Positions 50,901 to 64,000 of a stretch of 64,000 nt of DNA are shown here, in pieces. Location of the stretch: NCBI RefSeq assembly GCF_050948175.1, contig NW_027490091.1:248001-312000 (forward strand), written 5' to 3'. The translations under genes were made by a program, and so were the position numbers. How positions within the stretch are numbered: the first letter of the stretch is position 1; every line of letters begins with the position of its first letter. This DNA comes from Xylocopa sonorina. Lineage: Eukaryota; Arthropoda; Insecta; Hymenoptera; Apidae. The notes beneath the pieces are model-generated. The model was not told the DNA's origin. It saw nothing but the letters and a program-made list of their open reading frames with translations, and searched no databases.

Positions 50901-53900
50901 ATATTGGTTGAAATCTTTTTGTCAACAATCGTCAATAGACGAATTTTAATACTAGGTTGGAATTTTTTTCTTCAAACTATCGCATATACGAAATTTAACT
51001 CTCGGCAGGAATTTTTTGGTCAAGCTACCATCAATGTTCGAATTTTAACTCACGGTGGGCACTTTTTTCTTCAAACTACTGTCAATATTCAAATTTTATC
51101 TATTGGTTGATATCTTTTTGTCAAACATTCGTCAATAAACGAATTTTTAAACTAGGTTGTAACTTTTTTCATCAAATTATCGCCTACATACGAAATTCAA
51201 CTCTCGGTGGGAATTTTTTGGTCAAACTACCGTCAATGTACGAATTTTGACTCTCGGTGGGAACTTTTTTCTTCAAACTACTGTCAATACTCAAATTTTA
51301 ACTATTGTTTGAGATCTTTTTGTTAAACAATTGCAAATAAACGAATTTTAATACTAGGTTGGAATTTTTTTCTTCAAACTATCACATATACGAAATTTAA
51401 TTCTCGGCAGGAATTTTTTGGTCAAACTACCGTCAATGTACGAATTTTAACTCTCGGTGGGCACTTTTCTCTTCAACCTACTGTCAATATTCAGATTTTA
51501 AATATTGGTTGAGATCTTTTTGTTAAACAATTGTAAATAAACGAATTTTAATACTAGGTTGGAATTTTTTCCTTCAAACTATCGCCTATATACGAAATTT
51601 AACTCTCGGTGGGAATTTTTTGGTCAAGCTACCGTCAATGTACGAATTCTAACTCTCGGTGGGCACTTTTTTCTTCAAACTACTGTCAATATTCAAATTT
51701 TATCTACTGGTTGATATCTTTTTGTCAAACATTCGTCAATAAACGAATTTTTAAACGTAGGTTGTAACTTTTTTCATCAAATTATCGCCTACATACGAAA
51801 TTCAACTCTCGGTGGGAATTTTTTGGTCAAACTACCGTCAATGTACGAATTTTGACTCTCGGTGGGAACTTTTTTCTTCAAACTACTGTCAATACTCAAA
51901 TTTTAACTATTGTTTGAGATCTTTTTGTTAAACAATTGCAAATAAACGAATTTTAATACTAGGTTGGAATTTTTTTCTTCAAACTATCGCATATACGAAA
52001 TTTAACTCTCGGTAGGAATTTTTTGGTCAAGCTACCAACAATGTTCAAATTTTAACTTTCGGTGGGCACTTTTTTCTTCAAACTACTGTCAATATTCATA
52101 TTTTAAATATTGGTTGAAATCTTTTTGTCAACAATCGTCAATAGACGAATTTTAATACTAGGTTGGAATTTTTTCCTTCAAACTATCGCCTATATACGAA
52201 ATTTAACTCTCGGTGGGAATTTTTTGGTCAAGCTACCGTCAATGTACGAATTTTAACCCTCGGTGGGCACTTTTTTCTTCAAACTACTGTCAATATTCAA
52301 ATTTTATCTATTGGTTGATATCTTTTTGTCAAACATTCGTCAATAAACGAATTTTTAAACTAGGTTGTAACTTTTTTCATCAAATTATCGCCTACATACG
52401 AAATTCAACTCACGGTGGGAATTTTTTGGTCAAACTACCGTCAATGTACGAATTTTGACTCTCGGTGGGAACTTTTTTCTTCAAACTACTGTCAATACTC
52501 AAATTTTAACTATTGTTTGAGATCTTCTTGTTAAACAATTGCAAATAAACGAATTTTAATACTAGGTTGGAATTTTTTACTTCAAACTATCGCATATACG
52601 AAATTTAACTCTCGGCAGGAATTTTTTGGTCAAGCTACCATCAATGTTCGAATTTTAACTCACGGTGGGCACTTTTTTCTTCAAACTACTGTCAATATTC
52701 AAATTTTATCTACTGGTTGATATCTTTTTGTCAAACATTCGTCAATAAACGAATTTTTAAACTAGGTTGTAACTTTTTTCATCAAATTATCGCCTACATA
52801 CGAAATTCAACTCTCGGTGGGAATTTTTTGGTCAAACTACCGTCAATGTACGAATTTTGACTCTCGGTGGGAACTTTTTTCTTCAAACTACTGTCAATAC
52901 TCAAATTTTAACTATTGTTTGAGATCTTTTTGTTAAACAATTGCAAATAAACGAATTTTAATACTAGGTTGGAATTTTTTTCTTCAAACTATCACATATA
53001 CGAAATTTAATTCTCGGCAGGAATTTTTTGGTCAAACTACCGTCAATGTACGAATTTTAACTCTCGGTGGGCACTTTTCTCTTCAACCTACTGTCAATAT
53101 TCAGATTTTAAATATTGGTTGAGATCTTTTTGTTAAACAATTGTAAATAAACGAATTTTAATACTAGGTTGGAATTTTTTCCTTCAAACTATCGCCTATA
53201 TACGAAATTTAACTCTCGGTGGGAATTTTTTGGTCAAGCTACCGTCAATGTACGAATTCTAACTCTCGGTGGGCACTTTTTTCTTCAAACTACTGTCAAT
53301 ACTCAAATTTTAACTATTGTTTGAGATCTTTTTGTTAAACAATTGCAAATAAACGAATTTTAATACTAGGTTGGAATTTTTTTCTTCAAACTATCACATA
53401 TACGAAATTTAACTCTCGGCAGGAATTTTTTGGTCAAACTACCGTCAATGTACGAATTTTAAGTCTCGGTGGGCACTTTTCTCTTCAACCTACTGTCAAT
53501 ATTCAGATTTTAAATATTGGTTGAGATCTTTTTGTTAAACAATTGTAAATAAACGAATTTTAATACTAGGTTGGAATTTTTTCCTTCAAACTATCGCCTA
53601 TATACGAAATTTAACTCTCGGTGGGCACTTTTTTCTTCAAACTACTGTCAATATTCAAATTTTATCTACTGGTTGATATCTTTTTGTCAAACATTCGTCA
53701 ATAAACGAATTTTTAAACTAGGTTGTAACTTTTTTCATCAAATTATCGCCTACATACGAAATTCAACTCTCGGTGGGAATTTTTTGGTCAAACTACCGTC
53801 AATGTACGAATTTTGACTCTCGGTGGGAACTTTTTTCTTCAAACTACTGTCAATACTCAAATTTTAACTATTGTTTGAGATCTTTTTGTTAAACAATTGC

Positions 53901-56900
53901 AAATAAACGAATTTTAATACTAGGTTGGAATTTTTTTCTTCAAACTATCGCATATACGAAATTTAACTCTCGGCAGGAATTTTTTGGTCAAGCTACCATC
54001 AATGTTCGAATTTTAACTCACGGTGGGCACTTTTTTCTTCAAACTACTGTCAATATTCAAATTTTATCTATTGGTTGATATCTTTTTGTCAAACATTCGT
54101 CAATAAACGAATTTTTAAACTAGGTTGTAACTTTTTTCATCAAATTATCGCCTACATACGAAATTCAACTCTCGGTGGGAATTTTTTGGTCAAACTACCG
54201 TCAATGTACGAATTTTGACTCTCGGTGGGAACTTTTTTCTTCAAACTACTGTCAATACTCAAATTTTAACTATTGTTTGAGATCTTTTTGTTAAACAATT
54301 GCAAATAAACGAATTTTAATACTAGGTTGGAATTTTTTTCTTCAAACTATCACATATACGAAATTTAATTCTCGGCAGGAATTTTTTGGTCAAACTACCG
54401 TCAATGTACGAATTTTAACTCTCGGTGGGCACTTTTTTCTTCAAACTACTGTCAATACTCAAATTTTAACTATTGTTTGAGATCTTTTTGTTAAACAATT
54501 GCAAATAAACGAATTTTAATACTAGGTTGGAATTTTTTTCTTCAAACTATCGCATATACGAAATTTAACTCTCGGTAGGAATTTTTTGGTCAAGCTACCA
54601 ACAATGTTCAAATTTTAACTTTCGGTGGGCACTTTTTTCTTCAAACTACTGTCAATATTCATATTTTAAATATTGGTTGAAATCTTTTTGTCAACAATCG
54701 TCAATAGACGAATTTTAATACTAGGTTGGAATTTTTTCCTTCAAACTATCGCCTATATACGAAATTTAACTCTCGGTGGGAATTTTTTGGTCAAGCTACC
54801 GTCAATGTACGAATTTTAACCCTCGGTGGGCACTTTTTTCTTCAAACTACTGTCAATATTCAAATTTTATCTATTGGTTGATATCTTTTTGTCAAACATT
54901 CGTCAATAAACGAATTTTTAAACTAGGTTGTAACTTTTTTCATCAAATTATCGCCTACATACGAAATTCAACTCACGGTGGGAATTTTTTGGTCAAACTA
55001 CCGTCAATGTACGAATTTTGACTCTCGGTGGGAACTTTTTTCTTCAAACTACTGTCAATACTCAAATTTTAACTATTGTTTGAGATCTTCTTGTTAAACA
55101 ATTGCAAATAAACGAATTTTAATACTAGGTTGGAATTTTTTACTTCAAACTATCGCATATACGAAATTTAACTCTCGGCAGGAATTTTTTGGTCAAGCTA
55201 CCATCAATGTTCGAATTTTAACTCACGGTGGGCACTTTTTTCTTCAAACTACTGTCAATATTCAAATTTTATCTACTGGTTGATATCTTTTTGTCAAACA
55301 TTCGTCAATAAACGAATTTTTAAACTAGGTTGTAACTTTTTTCATCAAATTATCGCCTACATACGAAATTCAACTCTCGGTGGGAATTTTTTGGTCAAAC
55401 TACCGTCAATGTACGAATTTTGACACTCGGTGGGAACTTTTTTCTTCAAACTACTGTCAATACTCAAATTTTAACTATTGTTTGAGATCTTTTTGTTAAA
55501 CAATTGCAAATAAACGAATTTTAATACTAGGTTGGAATTTTTTTCTTCAAACTATCACATATACGAAATTTAATTCTCGGCAGGAATTTTTTGGTCAAAC
55601 TACCGTCAATGTACGAATTTTAACTCTCGGTGGGCACTTTTCTCTTCAACCTACTGTCAATATTCAGATTTTAAATATTGGTTGAGATCTTTTTGTTAAA
55701 CAATTGTAAATAAACGAATTTTAATACTAGGTTGGAATTTTTTCCTTCAAACTATCGCCTATATACGAAATTTAACTCTCGGTGGGAATTTTTTGGTCAA
55801 GCTACCGTCAATGTACGAATTCTAACTCTCGGTGGGCACTTTTTTCTTCAAACTACTGTCAATATTCAAATTTTATCTACTGGTTGATATCTTTTTGTCA
55901 AACATTCGTCAATAAACGAATTTTTAAACGTAGGTTGTAACTTTTTTCATCAAATTATCGCCTACATACGAAATTCAACTCTCGGTGGGAATTTTTTGGT
56001 CAAACTACCGTCAATGTACGAATTTTGACTCTCGGTGGGAACTTTTTTCTTCAAACTACTGTCAATACTCAAATTTTAACTATTGTTTGAGATCTTTTTG
56101 TTAAACAATTGCAAATAAACGAATTTTAATACTAGGTTGGAATTTTTTTCTTCAAACTATCGCATATACGAAATTTAACTCTCGGTAGGAATTTTTTGGT
56201 CAAGCTACCAACAATGTTCAAATTTTAACTTTCGGTGGGCACTTTTTTCTTCAAACTACTGTCAATATTCATATTTTAAATATTGGTTGAAATCTTTTTG
56301 TCAACAATCGTCAATAGACGAATTTTAATACTAGGTTGGAATTTTTTCCTTCAAACTATCGCCTATATACGAAATTTAACTCTCGGTGGGAATTTTTTGG
56401 TCAAGCTACCGTCAATGTACGAATTTTAACCCTCGGTGGGCACTTTTTTCTTCAAACTACTGTCAATATTCAAATTTTATCTATTGGTTGATATCTTTTT
56501 GTCAAACATTCGTCAATAAACGAATTTTTAAACTAGGTTGTAACTTTTTTCATCAAATTATCGCCTACATACGAAATTCAACTCACGGTGGGAATTTTTT
56601 GGTCAAACTACCGTCAATGTACGAATTTTGACTCTCGGTGGGAACTTTTTTCTTCAAACTACTGTCAATACTCAAATTTTAACTATTGTTTGAGATCTTT
56701 TTGTTAAACAATTGCAAATAAACGAATTTTAATACTAGGTTGGAATTTTTTTCTTCAAACTATCACATATACGAAATTTAATTCTCGGCAGGAATTTTTT
56801 GGTCAAACTACCGTCAATGTACGAATTTTAACTCTCGGTGGGCACTTTTCTCTTCAACCTACTGTCAATATTCAGATTTTAAATATTGGTTGAGATCTTT

Positions 56901-59900
56901 TTGTTAAACAATTGTAAATAAACGAATTTTAATACTAGGTTGGAATTTTTTCCTTCAAACTATCGCCTATATACGAAATTTAACTCTCGGTGGGAATTTT
57001 TTGGTCAAGCTACCGTCAATGTACGAATTCTAACTCTCGGTGGGCACTTTTTTCTTCAAACTACTGTCAATATTCAAATTTTATCTACTGGTTGATATCT
57101 TTTTGTCAAACATTCGTCAATAAACGAATTTTTAAACGTAGGTTGTAACTTTTTTCATCAAATTATCGCCTACATACGAAATTCAACTCTCGGTGGGAAT
57201 TTTTTGGTCAAACTACCGTCAATGTACGAATTTTGACTCTCGGTGGGAACTTTTTTCTTCAAACTACTGTCAATACTCAAATTTTAACTATTGTTTGAGA
57301 TCTTTTTGTTAAACAATTGCAAATAAACGAATTTTAATACTAGGTTGGAATTTTTTTCTTCAAACTATCGCATATACGAAATTTAACTCTCGGTAGGAAT
57401 TTTTTGGTCAAGCTACCAACAATGTTCAAATTTTAACTTTCGGTGGGCACTTTTTTCTTCAAACTACTGTCAATATTCATATTTTAAATATTGGTTGAAA
57501 TCTTTTTGTCAACAATCGTCAATAGACGAATTTTAATACTAGGTTGGAATTTTTTCCTTCAAACTATCGCCTATATACGAAATTTAACTCTCGGTGGGAA
57601 TTTTTTGGTCAAGCTACCGTCAATGTACGAATTTTAACCCTCGGTGGGCACTTTTTTCTTCAAACTACTGTCAATATTCAAATTTTATCTATTGGTTGAT
57701 ATCTTTTTGTCAAACATTCGTCAATAAACGAATTTTTAAACTAGGTTGTAACTTTTTTCATCAAATTATCGCCTACATACGAAATTCAACTCACGGTGGG
57801 AATTTTTTGGTCAAACTACCGTCAATGTACGAATTTTGACTCTCGGTGGGAACTTTTTTCTTCAAACTACTGTCAATACTCAAATTTTAACTATTGTTTG
57901 AGATCTTCTTGTTAAACAATTGCAAATAAACGAATTTTAATACTAGGTTGGAATTTTTTACTTCAAACTATCGCATATACGAAATTTAACTCTCGGCAGG
58001 AATTTTTTGGTCAAGCTACCATCAATGTTCGAATTTTAACTCACGGTGGGCACTTTTTTCTTCAAACTACTGTCAATATTCAAATTTTATCTACTGGTTG
58101 ATATCTTTTTGTCAAACATTCGTCAATAAACGAATTTTTAAACTAGGTTGTAACTTTTTTCATCAAATTATCGCCTACATACGAAATTCAACTCTCGGTG
58201 GGAATTTTTTGGTCAAACTACCGTCAATGTACGAATTTTGACACTCGGTGGGAACTTTTTTCTTCAAACTACTGTCAATACTCAAATTTTAACTATTGTT
58301 TGAGATCTTTTTGTTAAACAATTGCAAATAAACGAATTTTAATACTAGGTTGGAATTTTTTTCTTCAAACTATCACATATACGAAATTTAATTCTCGGCA
58401 GGAATTTTTTGGTCAAACTACCGTCAATGTACGAATTTTAACTCTCGGTGGGCACTTTTCTCTTCAACCTACTGTCAATATTCAGATTTTAAATATTGGT
58501 TGAGATCTTTTTGTTAAACAATTGTAAATAAACGAATTTTAATACTAGGTTGGAATTTTTTCCTTCAAACTATCGCCTATATACGAAATTTAACTCTCGG
58601 TGGGAATTTTTTGGTCAAGCTACCGTCAATGTACGAATTCTAACTCTCGGTGGGCACTTTTTTCTTCAAACTACTGTCAATATTCAAATTTTATCTACTG
58701 GTTGATATCTTTTTGTCAAACATTCGTCAATAAACGAATTTTTAAACGTAGGTTGTAACTTTTTTCATCAAATTATCGCCTACATACGAAATTCAACTCT
58801 CGGTGGGAATTTTTTGGTCAAACTACCGTCAATGTACGAATTTTGACTCTCGGTGGGAACTTTTTTCTTCAAACTACTGTCAATACTCAAATTTTAACTA
58901 TTGTTTGAGATCTTTTTGTTAAACAATTGCAAATAAACGAATTTTAATACTAGGTTGGAATTTTTTTCTTCAAACTATCACATATACGAAATTTAACTCT
59001 CGGCAGGAATTTTTTGGTCAAACTACCGTCAATGTACGAATTTTAACTCTCGGTGGGCACTTTTCTCTTCAACCTACTGTCAATATTCAGATTTTAAATA
59101 TTGGTTGAGATCTTTTTGTTAAACAATTGTAAATAAACGAATTTTAATACTAGGTTGGAATTTTTTCCTTCAAGCTATCGCCTATATACGAAATTTAACT
59201 CTCGGTGGGAATTTTTTGGTCAAGCTACCGTCAATGTACGAATTCTAACTCTCGGTGGGCACTTTTTTCTTCAAACTACTGTCAATATTCAAATTTTATC
59301 TATTGGTTGATATCTTTTTGTCAAACATTCGTCAATAAACGAATTTTTAAACTAGGTTGTAACTTTTTTCATCAAATTATCGCCTACATACGAAATTCAA
59401 CTCTCGGTGGGAATTTTTTGGTCAAACTACCGTCAATGTACGAATTTTGACTCTCGGTGGGAACTTTTTTCTTCAAACTACTGTCAATACTCAAATTTTA
59501 ACTATTGTTTGAGATCTTTTTGTTAAACAATTGCAAATAAACGAATTTTAATACTAGGTTGGAATTTTTTTCTTCAAACTATCGCATATACGAAATTTAA
59601 CTCTCGGTAGGAATTTTTTGGTCAAGCTACCAACAATGTTCAAATTTTAACTTTCGGTGGGCACTTTTTTCTTCAAACTACTGTCAATATTCATATTTTA
59701 AATATTGGTTGAAATCTTTTTGTCAACAATCGTCAATAGACGAATTTTAATACTAGGTTGGAATTTTTTACTTCAAACTATCGCATATACGAAATTTAAC
59801 TCTCGGCAGGAATTTTTTGGTCAAGCTACCATCAATGTTCGAATTTTAACTCACGGTGGGCACTTTTTTCTTCAAACTACTGTCAATATTCAAATTTTAT

Positions 59901-62900
59901 CTACTGGTTGATATCTTTTTGTCAAACATTCGTCAATAAACGAATTTTTAAACTAGGTTGTAACTTTTTTCATCAAATTATCGCCTACATACGAAATTCA
60001 ACTCTCGGTGGGAATTTTTTGGTCAAACTACCGTCAATGTACGAATTTTGACTCTCGGTGGGAACTTTTTTCTTCAAACTACTGTCAATACTCAAATTTT
60101 AACTATTGTTTGAGATCTTTTTGTTAAACAATTGCAAATAAACGAATTTTAATACTAGGTTGGAATTTTTTTCTTCAAACTATCACATATACGAAATTTA
60201 ACTCTCGGCAGGAATTTTTTGGTCAAACTACCGTCAATGTACGAATTTTAAGTCTCGGTGGGCACTTTTCTCTTCAACCTACTGTCAATATTCAGATTTT
60301 AAATATTGGTTGAGATCTTTTTGTTAAACAATTGTAAATAAACGAATTTTAATACTAGGTTGGAATTTTTTCCTTCAAACTATCGCCTATATACGAAATT
60401 TAACTCTCGGTGGGCACTTTTTTCTTCAAACTACTGTCAATATTCAAATTTTATCTACTGGTTGATATCTTTTTGTCAAACATTCGTCAATAAACGAATT
60501 TTTAAACTAGGTTGTAACTTTTTTCATCAAATTATCGCCTACATACGAAATTCAACTCTCGGTGGGAATTTTTTGGTCAAACTACCGTCAATGTACGAAT
60601 TTTGACTCTCGGTGGGAACTTTTTTCTTCAAACTACTGTCAATACTCAAATTTTAACTATTGTTTGAGATCTTTTTGTTAAACAATTGCAAATAAACGAA
60701 TTTTAATACTAGGTTGGAATTTTTTTCTTCAAACTATCGCATATACGAAATTTAACTCTCGGCAGGAATTTTTTGGTCAAGCTACCATCAATGTTCGAAT
60801 TTTAACTCACGGTGGGCACTTTTTTCTTCAAACTACTGTCAATATTCAAATTTTATCTATTGGTTGATATCTTTTTGTCAAACATTCGTCAATAAACGAA
60901 TTTTTAAACTAGGTTGTAACTTTTTTCATCAAATTATCGCCTACATGCGAAATTCAACTCTCGGTGGGAATTTTTTGGTCAAACTACCGTCAATGTACGA
61001 ATTTTAACTCTCGGTGGGAACTTTTTTCTTCAAACTACTGTCAATACTCAAATTTTAACTATTGTTTGAGATCTTTTTGTTAAACAATTGTAAATAAACG
61101 AATTTTAATACTAGGTTGGAATTTTTTTCTTCAAACTATCGCATATACGAAATTTAACGCTCGGTAGGAATTTTTTGGTCAAGCTACCATCAATGTTCGA
61201 ATTTTAACTCTCGGTGGGCACTTTTTTCTTCAAACTACTGTCAATATTCAGATTTTATCTATTGGTTGAAATCTTTTTGTCGAACAATCGTCAATAAACG
61301 AATTTTCATACTAGGTTGGAATTTTTTTCTTCAAACTATTGCCTACATACGAAATTCAACTCTCGGTGGGAATTTTTTGGTCAAACTACCGACAATGTAC
61401 GAATTTTAACTCTCGGTGGGCACTTTTCTCTTCAAACTACTGTCAATATTCAGATTTTAAATATTGGTTGAAATCTTTTTGTCAAACAGTCGTCAATAAA
61501 CGAATTTTTATACTAGGTTGTAATTTTTTTCTACAAACTATCGCCTACATACGAAATTCAACTCTCGGTGGGAATTTTTTGGTCAAACTACCGTCAATGT
61601 ACGAATTTTGACTCTCGGTGGGAACTTTTTTCTTCAAACTACTGTCAATACTCAAATTTTAACTATTGTTTGAGATCTTTTTGTTAAACAATTGCAAATA
61701 AACGAATTTTAATACTAGGTTGGAATTTTTTTCTTCAAACTATCGCATATACGAAATTTAACTCTCGGTAGGAATTTTTTGGTCAAGCTACCTTCAATGT
61801 TCAAATTTTAACTTTCGGTGGGCACTTTATTCTTCAAACTACTGTCAATATTCATATTTTAACTATTGGTTGAAATCTTTTTGTCAACAATCGTCAATAG
61901 ACGAATTTTAATACTAGGTTGGAATTTTTTCCTTCAAACTATCGCCTATATACGAAATTTAACTCTCGGTGGGAATTTTTTGGTCAAGCTACCGTCAATG
62001 TACGAATTTTAACTCTCGGTGGGCACTTTTCTCTTCAGACTACTGTCAATATTCAGATTTTAAATATTGGTTGAGATCTTTTTGTTAAACAATTGTAAAT
62101 AAACGAATTTTAATACTAGGTTGGAATTTTTTCCTTCAAACTATCGCCTATATACGAAATTTAACTCTCGGTGGGAATTTTTTGGTCAAGCTACCGTCAA
62201 TGTACGAATTTTAACTCTCGGTGGGCACTTTTTTCTTCAAACTACTGTCAATTTTCAAATTTTATCTATTGGTTGATATCTTTTTGTCAAACATTCGTCA
62301 ATAAACGAATTTTTAAACTAGGTTGTAACTTTTTTCATCAAATTATCGCCTACATACGAAATTCAACTCTCGGTGGGAATTTTTTGGTCAAACTACCGTC
62401 AAAGTACGAATTTTGACTCTCGGTGGGAACTTTTTTCTTCAAACTACTGTCAATACTCAAATTTTAACTATTGTTTGAGATCTTTTTGTTAAACAATTGC
62501 AAATAAACGAATTTTAATACTAGGTTGGAATTTTTTTCTTCAAACTATCACATATACGAAATTTAACTCTCGGCAGGAATTTTTTGGTCAAACTACCGTC
62601 AATGTACGAATTTTAACTCTCGGTGGGCACTTTTTTCTTCAAACTACTGTCAATATTCAAATTTTATCTATTGGTTGATATCTTTTTGTCAAACATTCGT
62701 CAATAAACGAATTTTTAAACTAGGTTGTAACTTTTTTCATCAAATTATCGCCTACATACGAAATTCAACTCTCGGTGGAAATTTTTTGGTCAAACTACCG
62801 TCAATGTAGGAATTTTGACTCTCGGTGGGAACTTTTTTCTTCAAACTACTGTCAATACTCAAATTTTAACTATTGTTTGAGATCTTTTTGTTAAACAATT

Positions 62901-64000
62901 GCAAATAAACGAATTTTAATACTAGGTTGGAATTTTTTTCTTCAAACTATCACATATACGAAATTTAACTCTCGGCAGGAATTTTTTGGTCAAACTACCG
63001 TCAATGTACGAATTTTAACTCTCGGTGGGCACTTTTCTCTTCAAACTACTGTCAATATTCAGATTTTAAATATTGGTTGAGATCTTTTTGTTAAACAATT
63101 GTAAATAAACGAATTTTAATACTAGGTTGGAATTTTTTCTTTCAAACTATCGCCTATATACGAAATTTAACTCTCGGTGGGAATTTTTTGGTCAAGCTAC
63201 CGTCAATGTACGAATTTTAACTCTCGGTGGGCACTTTTTTCTTCAAACTACTGTCAATTTTCAAATTTTATCTATTGGTTGATATCTTTTTGTCAAACAT
63301 TCGTCAATAAACGAATTTTTAAACTAGGTTGTAACTTTTTTCATCAAATTATCGCCTACATACGAAATTCAACTCTCGGTGGGAATTTTTTGGTCAAACT
63401 ACCGTCAATGTACGAATTTTGACTCTCGGTGGGAACTTTTTTCTTCAAACTACTGTCAATACTCAAATTTTAACTATTGTTTGAGATCTTTTTGTTAAAC
63501 AATTGCAAATAAACGAATTTTAATACTAGGTTGGAATTTTTTTCTTCAAACAATCACATATACGAAATTTAACTCTCGGCAGGAATTTTTTGGTCAAACT
63601 ACCGTCAATGTACGAATTTTAACTCTCGGTGGGCACTTTTCTCTTCAAACTACTGTCAATATTCAGATTTTAAATATTGGTTGAGATCTTTTTGTTAAAC
63701 AATTGTAAATAAACGAATTTTAATACTAGGTTGGAATTTTTTCCTTCAAACTATCGCCTATATACGAAATTTAACTCTCGGTGGGAATTTTTTGGTCAAG
63801 CTACCGTCAATGTACGAATTTTAACTCTCGGTGGGCACTTTTTTCTTCAAACTACTGTCAATTTTCAAATTTTATCTATTGGTTGATATCTTTTTGTCAA
63901 ACATTCGTCAATAAACTAATTTTTAAACTAGGTTGTAACTTTTTTCATCAAATTATCGCCTACATACGAAATTCAACTCTCGGTGGGAATTTTTTGGTCA

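Larger units (their letters stand above)
42251..64000. repeat. Satellite DNA array, right part
   Basis: The same satellite continues in the same orientation to the window end. The first 5.7 kb (to about 47963) copies 29796-35508. Beyond that the array is a mosaic of blocks, for example about 48.0-49.4 kb repeated at 51.4-52.8 kb (offset 3418) and 49.4-50.9 kb copying 44.6-46.1 kb (offset 4778). Variants absent on the left appear: a one-base insertion giving aaacgtagg at 48339, 51757, 55930, 57138 and 58748, and caattttcaaa in the last 2 kb. No other transposon was seen. Confidence 0.97.

Noticed and set aside
1..64000. CRISPR-like reading of the regular repeats
   Set aside because: There are no unique spacers: the sequence between similar motifs is itself the repeat, units are about 50 bp and abut directly, and no cas-like genes exist.
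1..64000. CENP-B box or telomeric repeat in the array
   Set aside because: No sequence like the CENP-B box core and no TTAGG or TTAGGG runs were seen. This does not rule out a centromeric role.
1..64000. A new multi-gene defence or metabolic system
   Set aside because: Outside the retrotransposon no protein-coding sequence can be supported, so nothing in the window forms a gene system.

Overview
This window is eukaryotic heterochromatin-type DNA, not a gene region. About 57.5 kb of the 64 kb is one AT-rich satellite array, all head to tail in one orientation and running off both window ends (1-35784 and 42251-64000). It is split by one LTR retrotransposon of the BEL/Pao superfamily (35785-42250, 6466 bp). 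BEL/Pao elements occur only in animals. The element's primer-binding site fits the 3' end of tRNA-Tyr as I remember it from insects, so an arthropod, probably an insect, is the best guess. No host gene, host RNA gene or CRISPR array was seen.

Satellite layout: the basic unit is a diverged subunit of about 50 bp. Four subunit types (A-B-C-D) make a monomer of about 201 bp, and several monomer variants combine into irregular higher-order repeats. Large recent duplications lie on top: a 9103-bp tandem duplication (4248-13350 and 13351 onward to about 22.5 kb), and a block of about 6.3 kb repeated at an offset of 12455 bp across the retrotransposon, which is 5984 bp once the element and its target-site duplication are removed. 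Diagnostic variants are confined to parts of the array, as expected from local unequal exchange or amplification.

Retrotransposon layout: 5-bp target-site duplication (ctctc); two 1251-bp LTRs with no difference found on reading (35785-37035 and 41000-42250); tRNA-Tyr-type primer-binding site (37040-37057); leader; intact gag (37309-38685); an in-frame TGA followed by CAATCA, which fits the CARYYA stop-readthrough consensus; protease and the 5' half of reverse transcriptase in the same frame (to about 40102); an internal deletion that removes the rest of RT, RNase H and the N-terminal half of integrase; the 3' half of integrase in another frame (40103-40831); and a polypurine tract (40990-40999). 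The insertion is young but encodes no working polymerase or integrase, so it could only have moved, if the deletion is older than the insertion, with enzymes supplied in trans.

I did not find a new multi-gene system. The points most worth following are the TGA/CARYYA stop between gag and pol, the structural integrity of a pol-deleted element, the empty paralogous site that orders duplication and insertion, and the 50-bp-based higher-order structure of a satellite I do not recognise.
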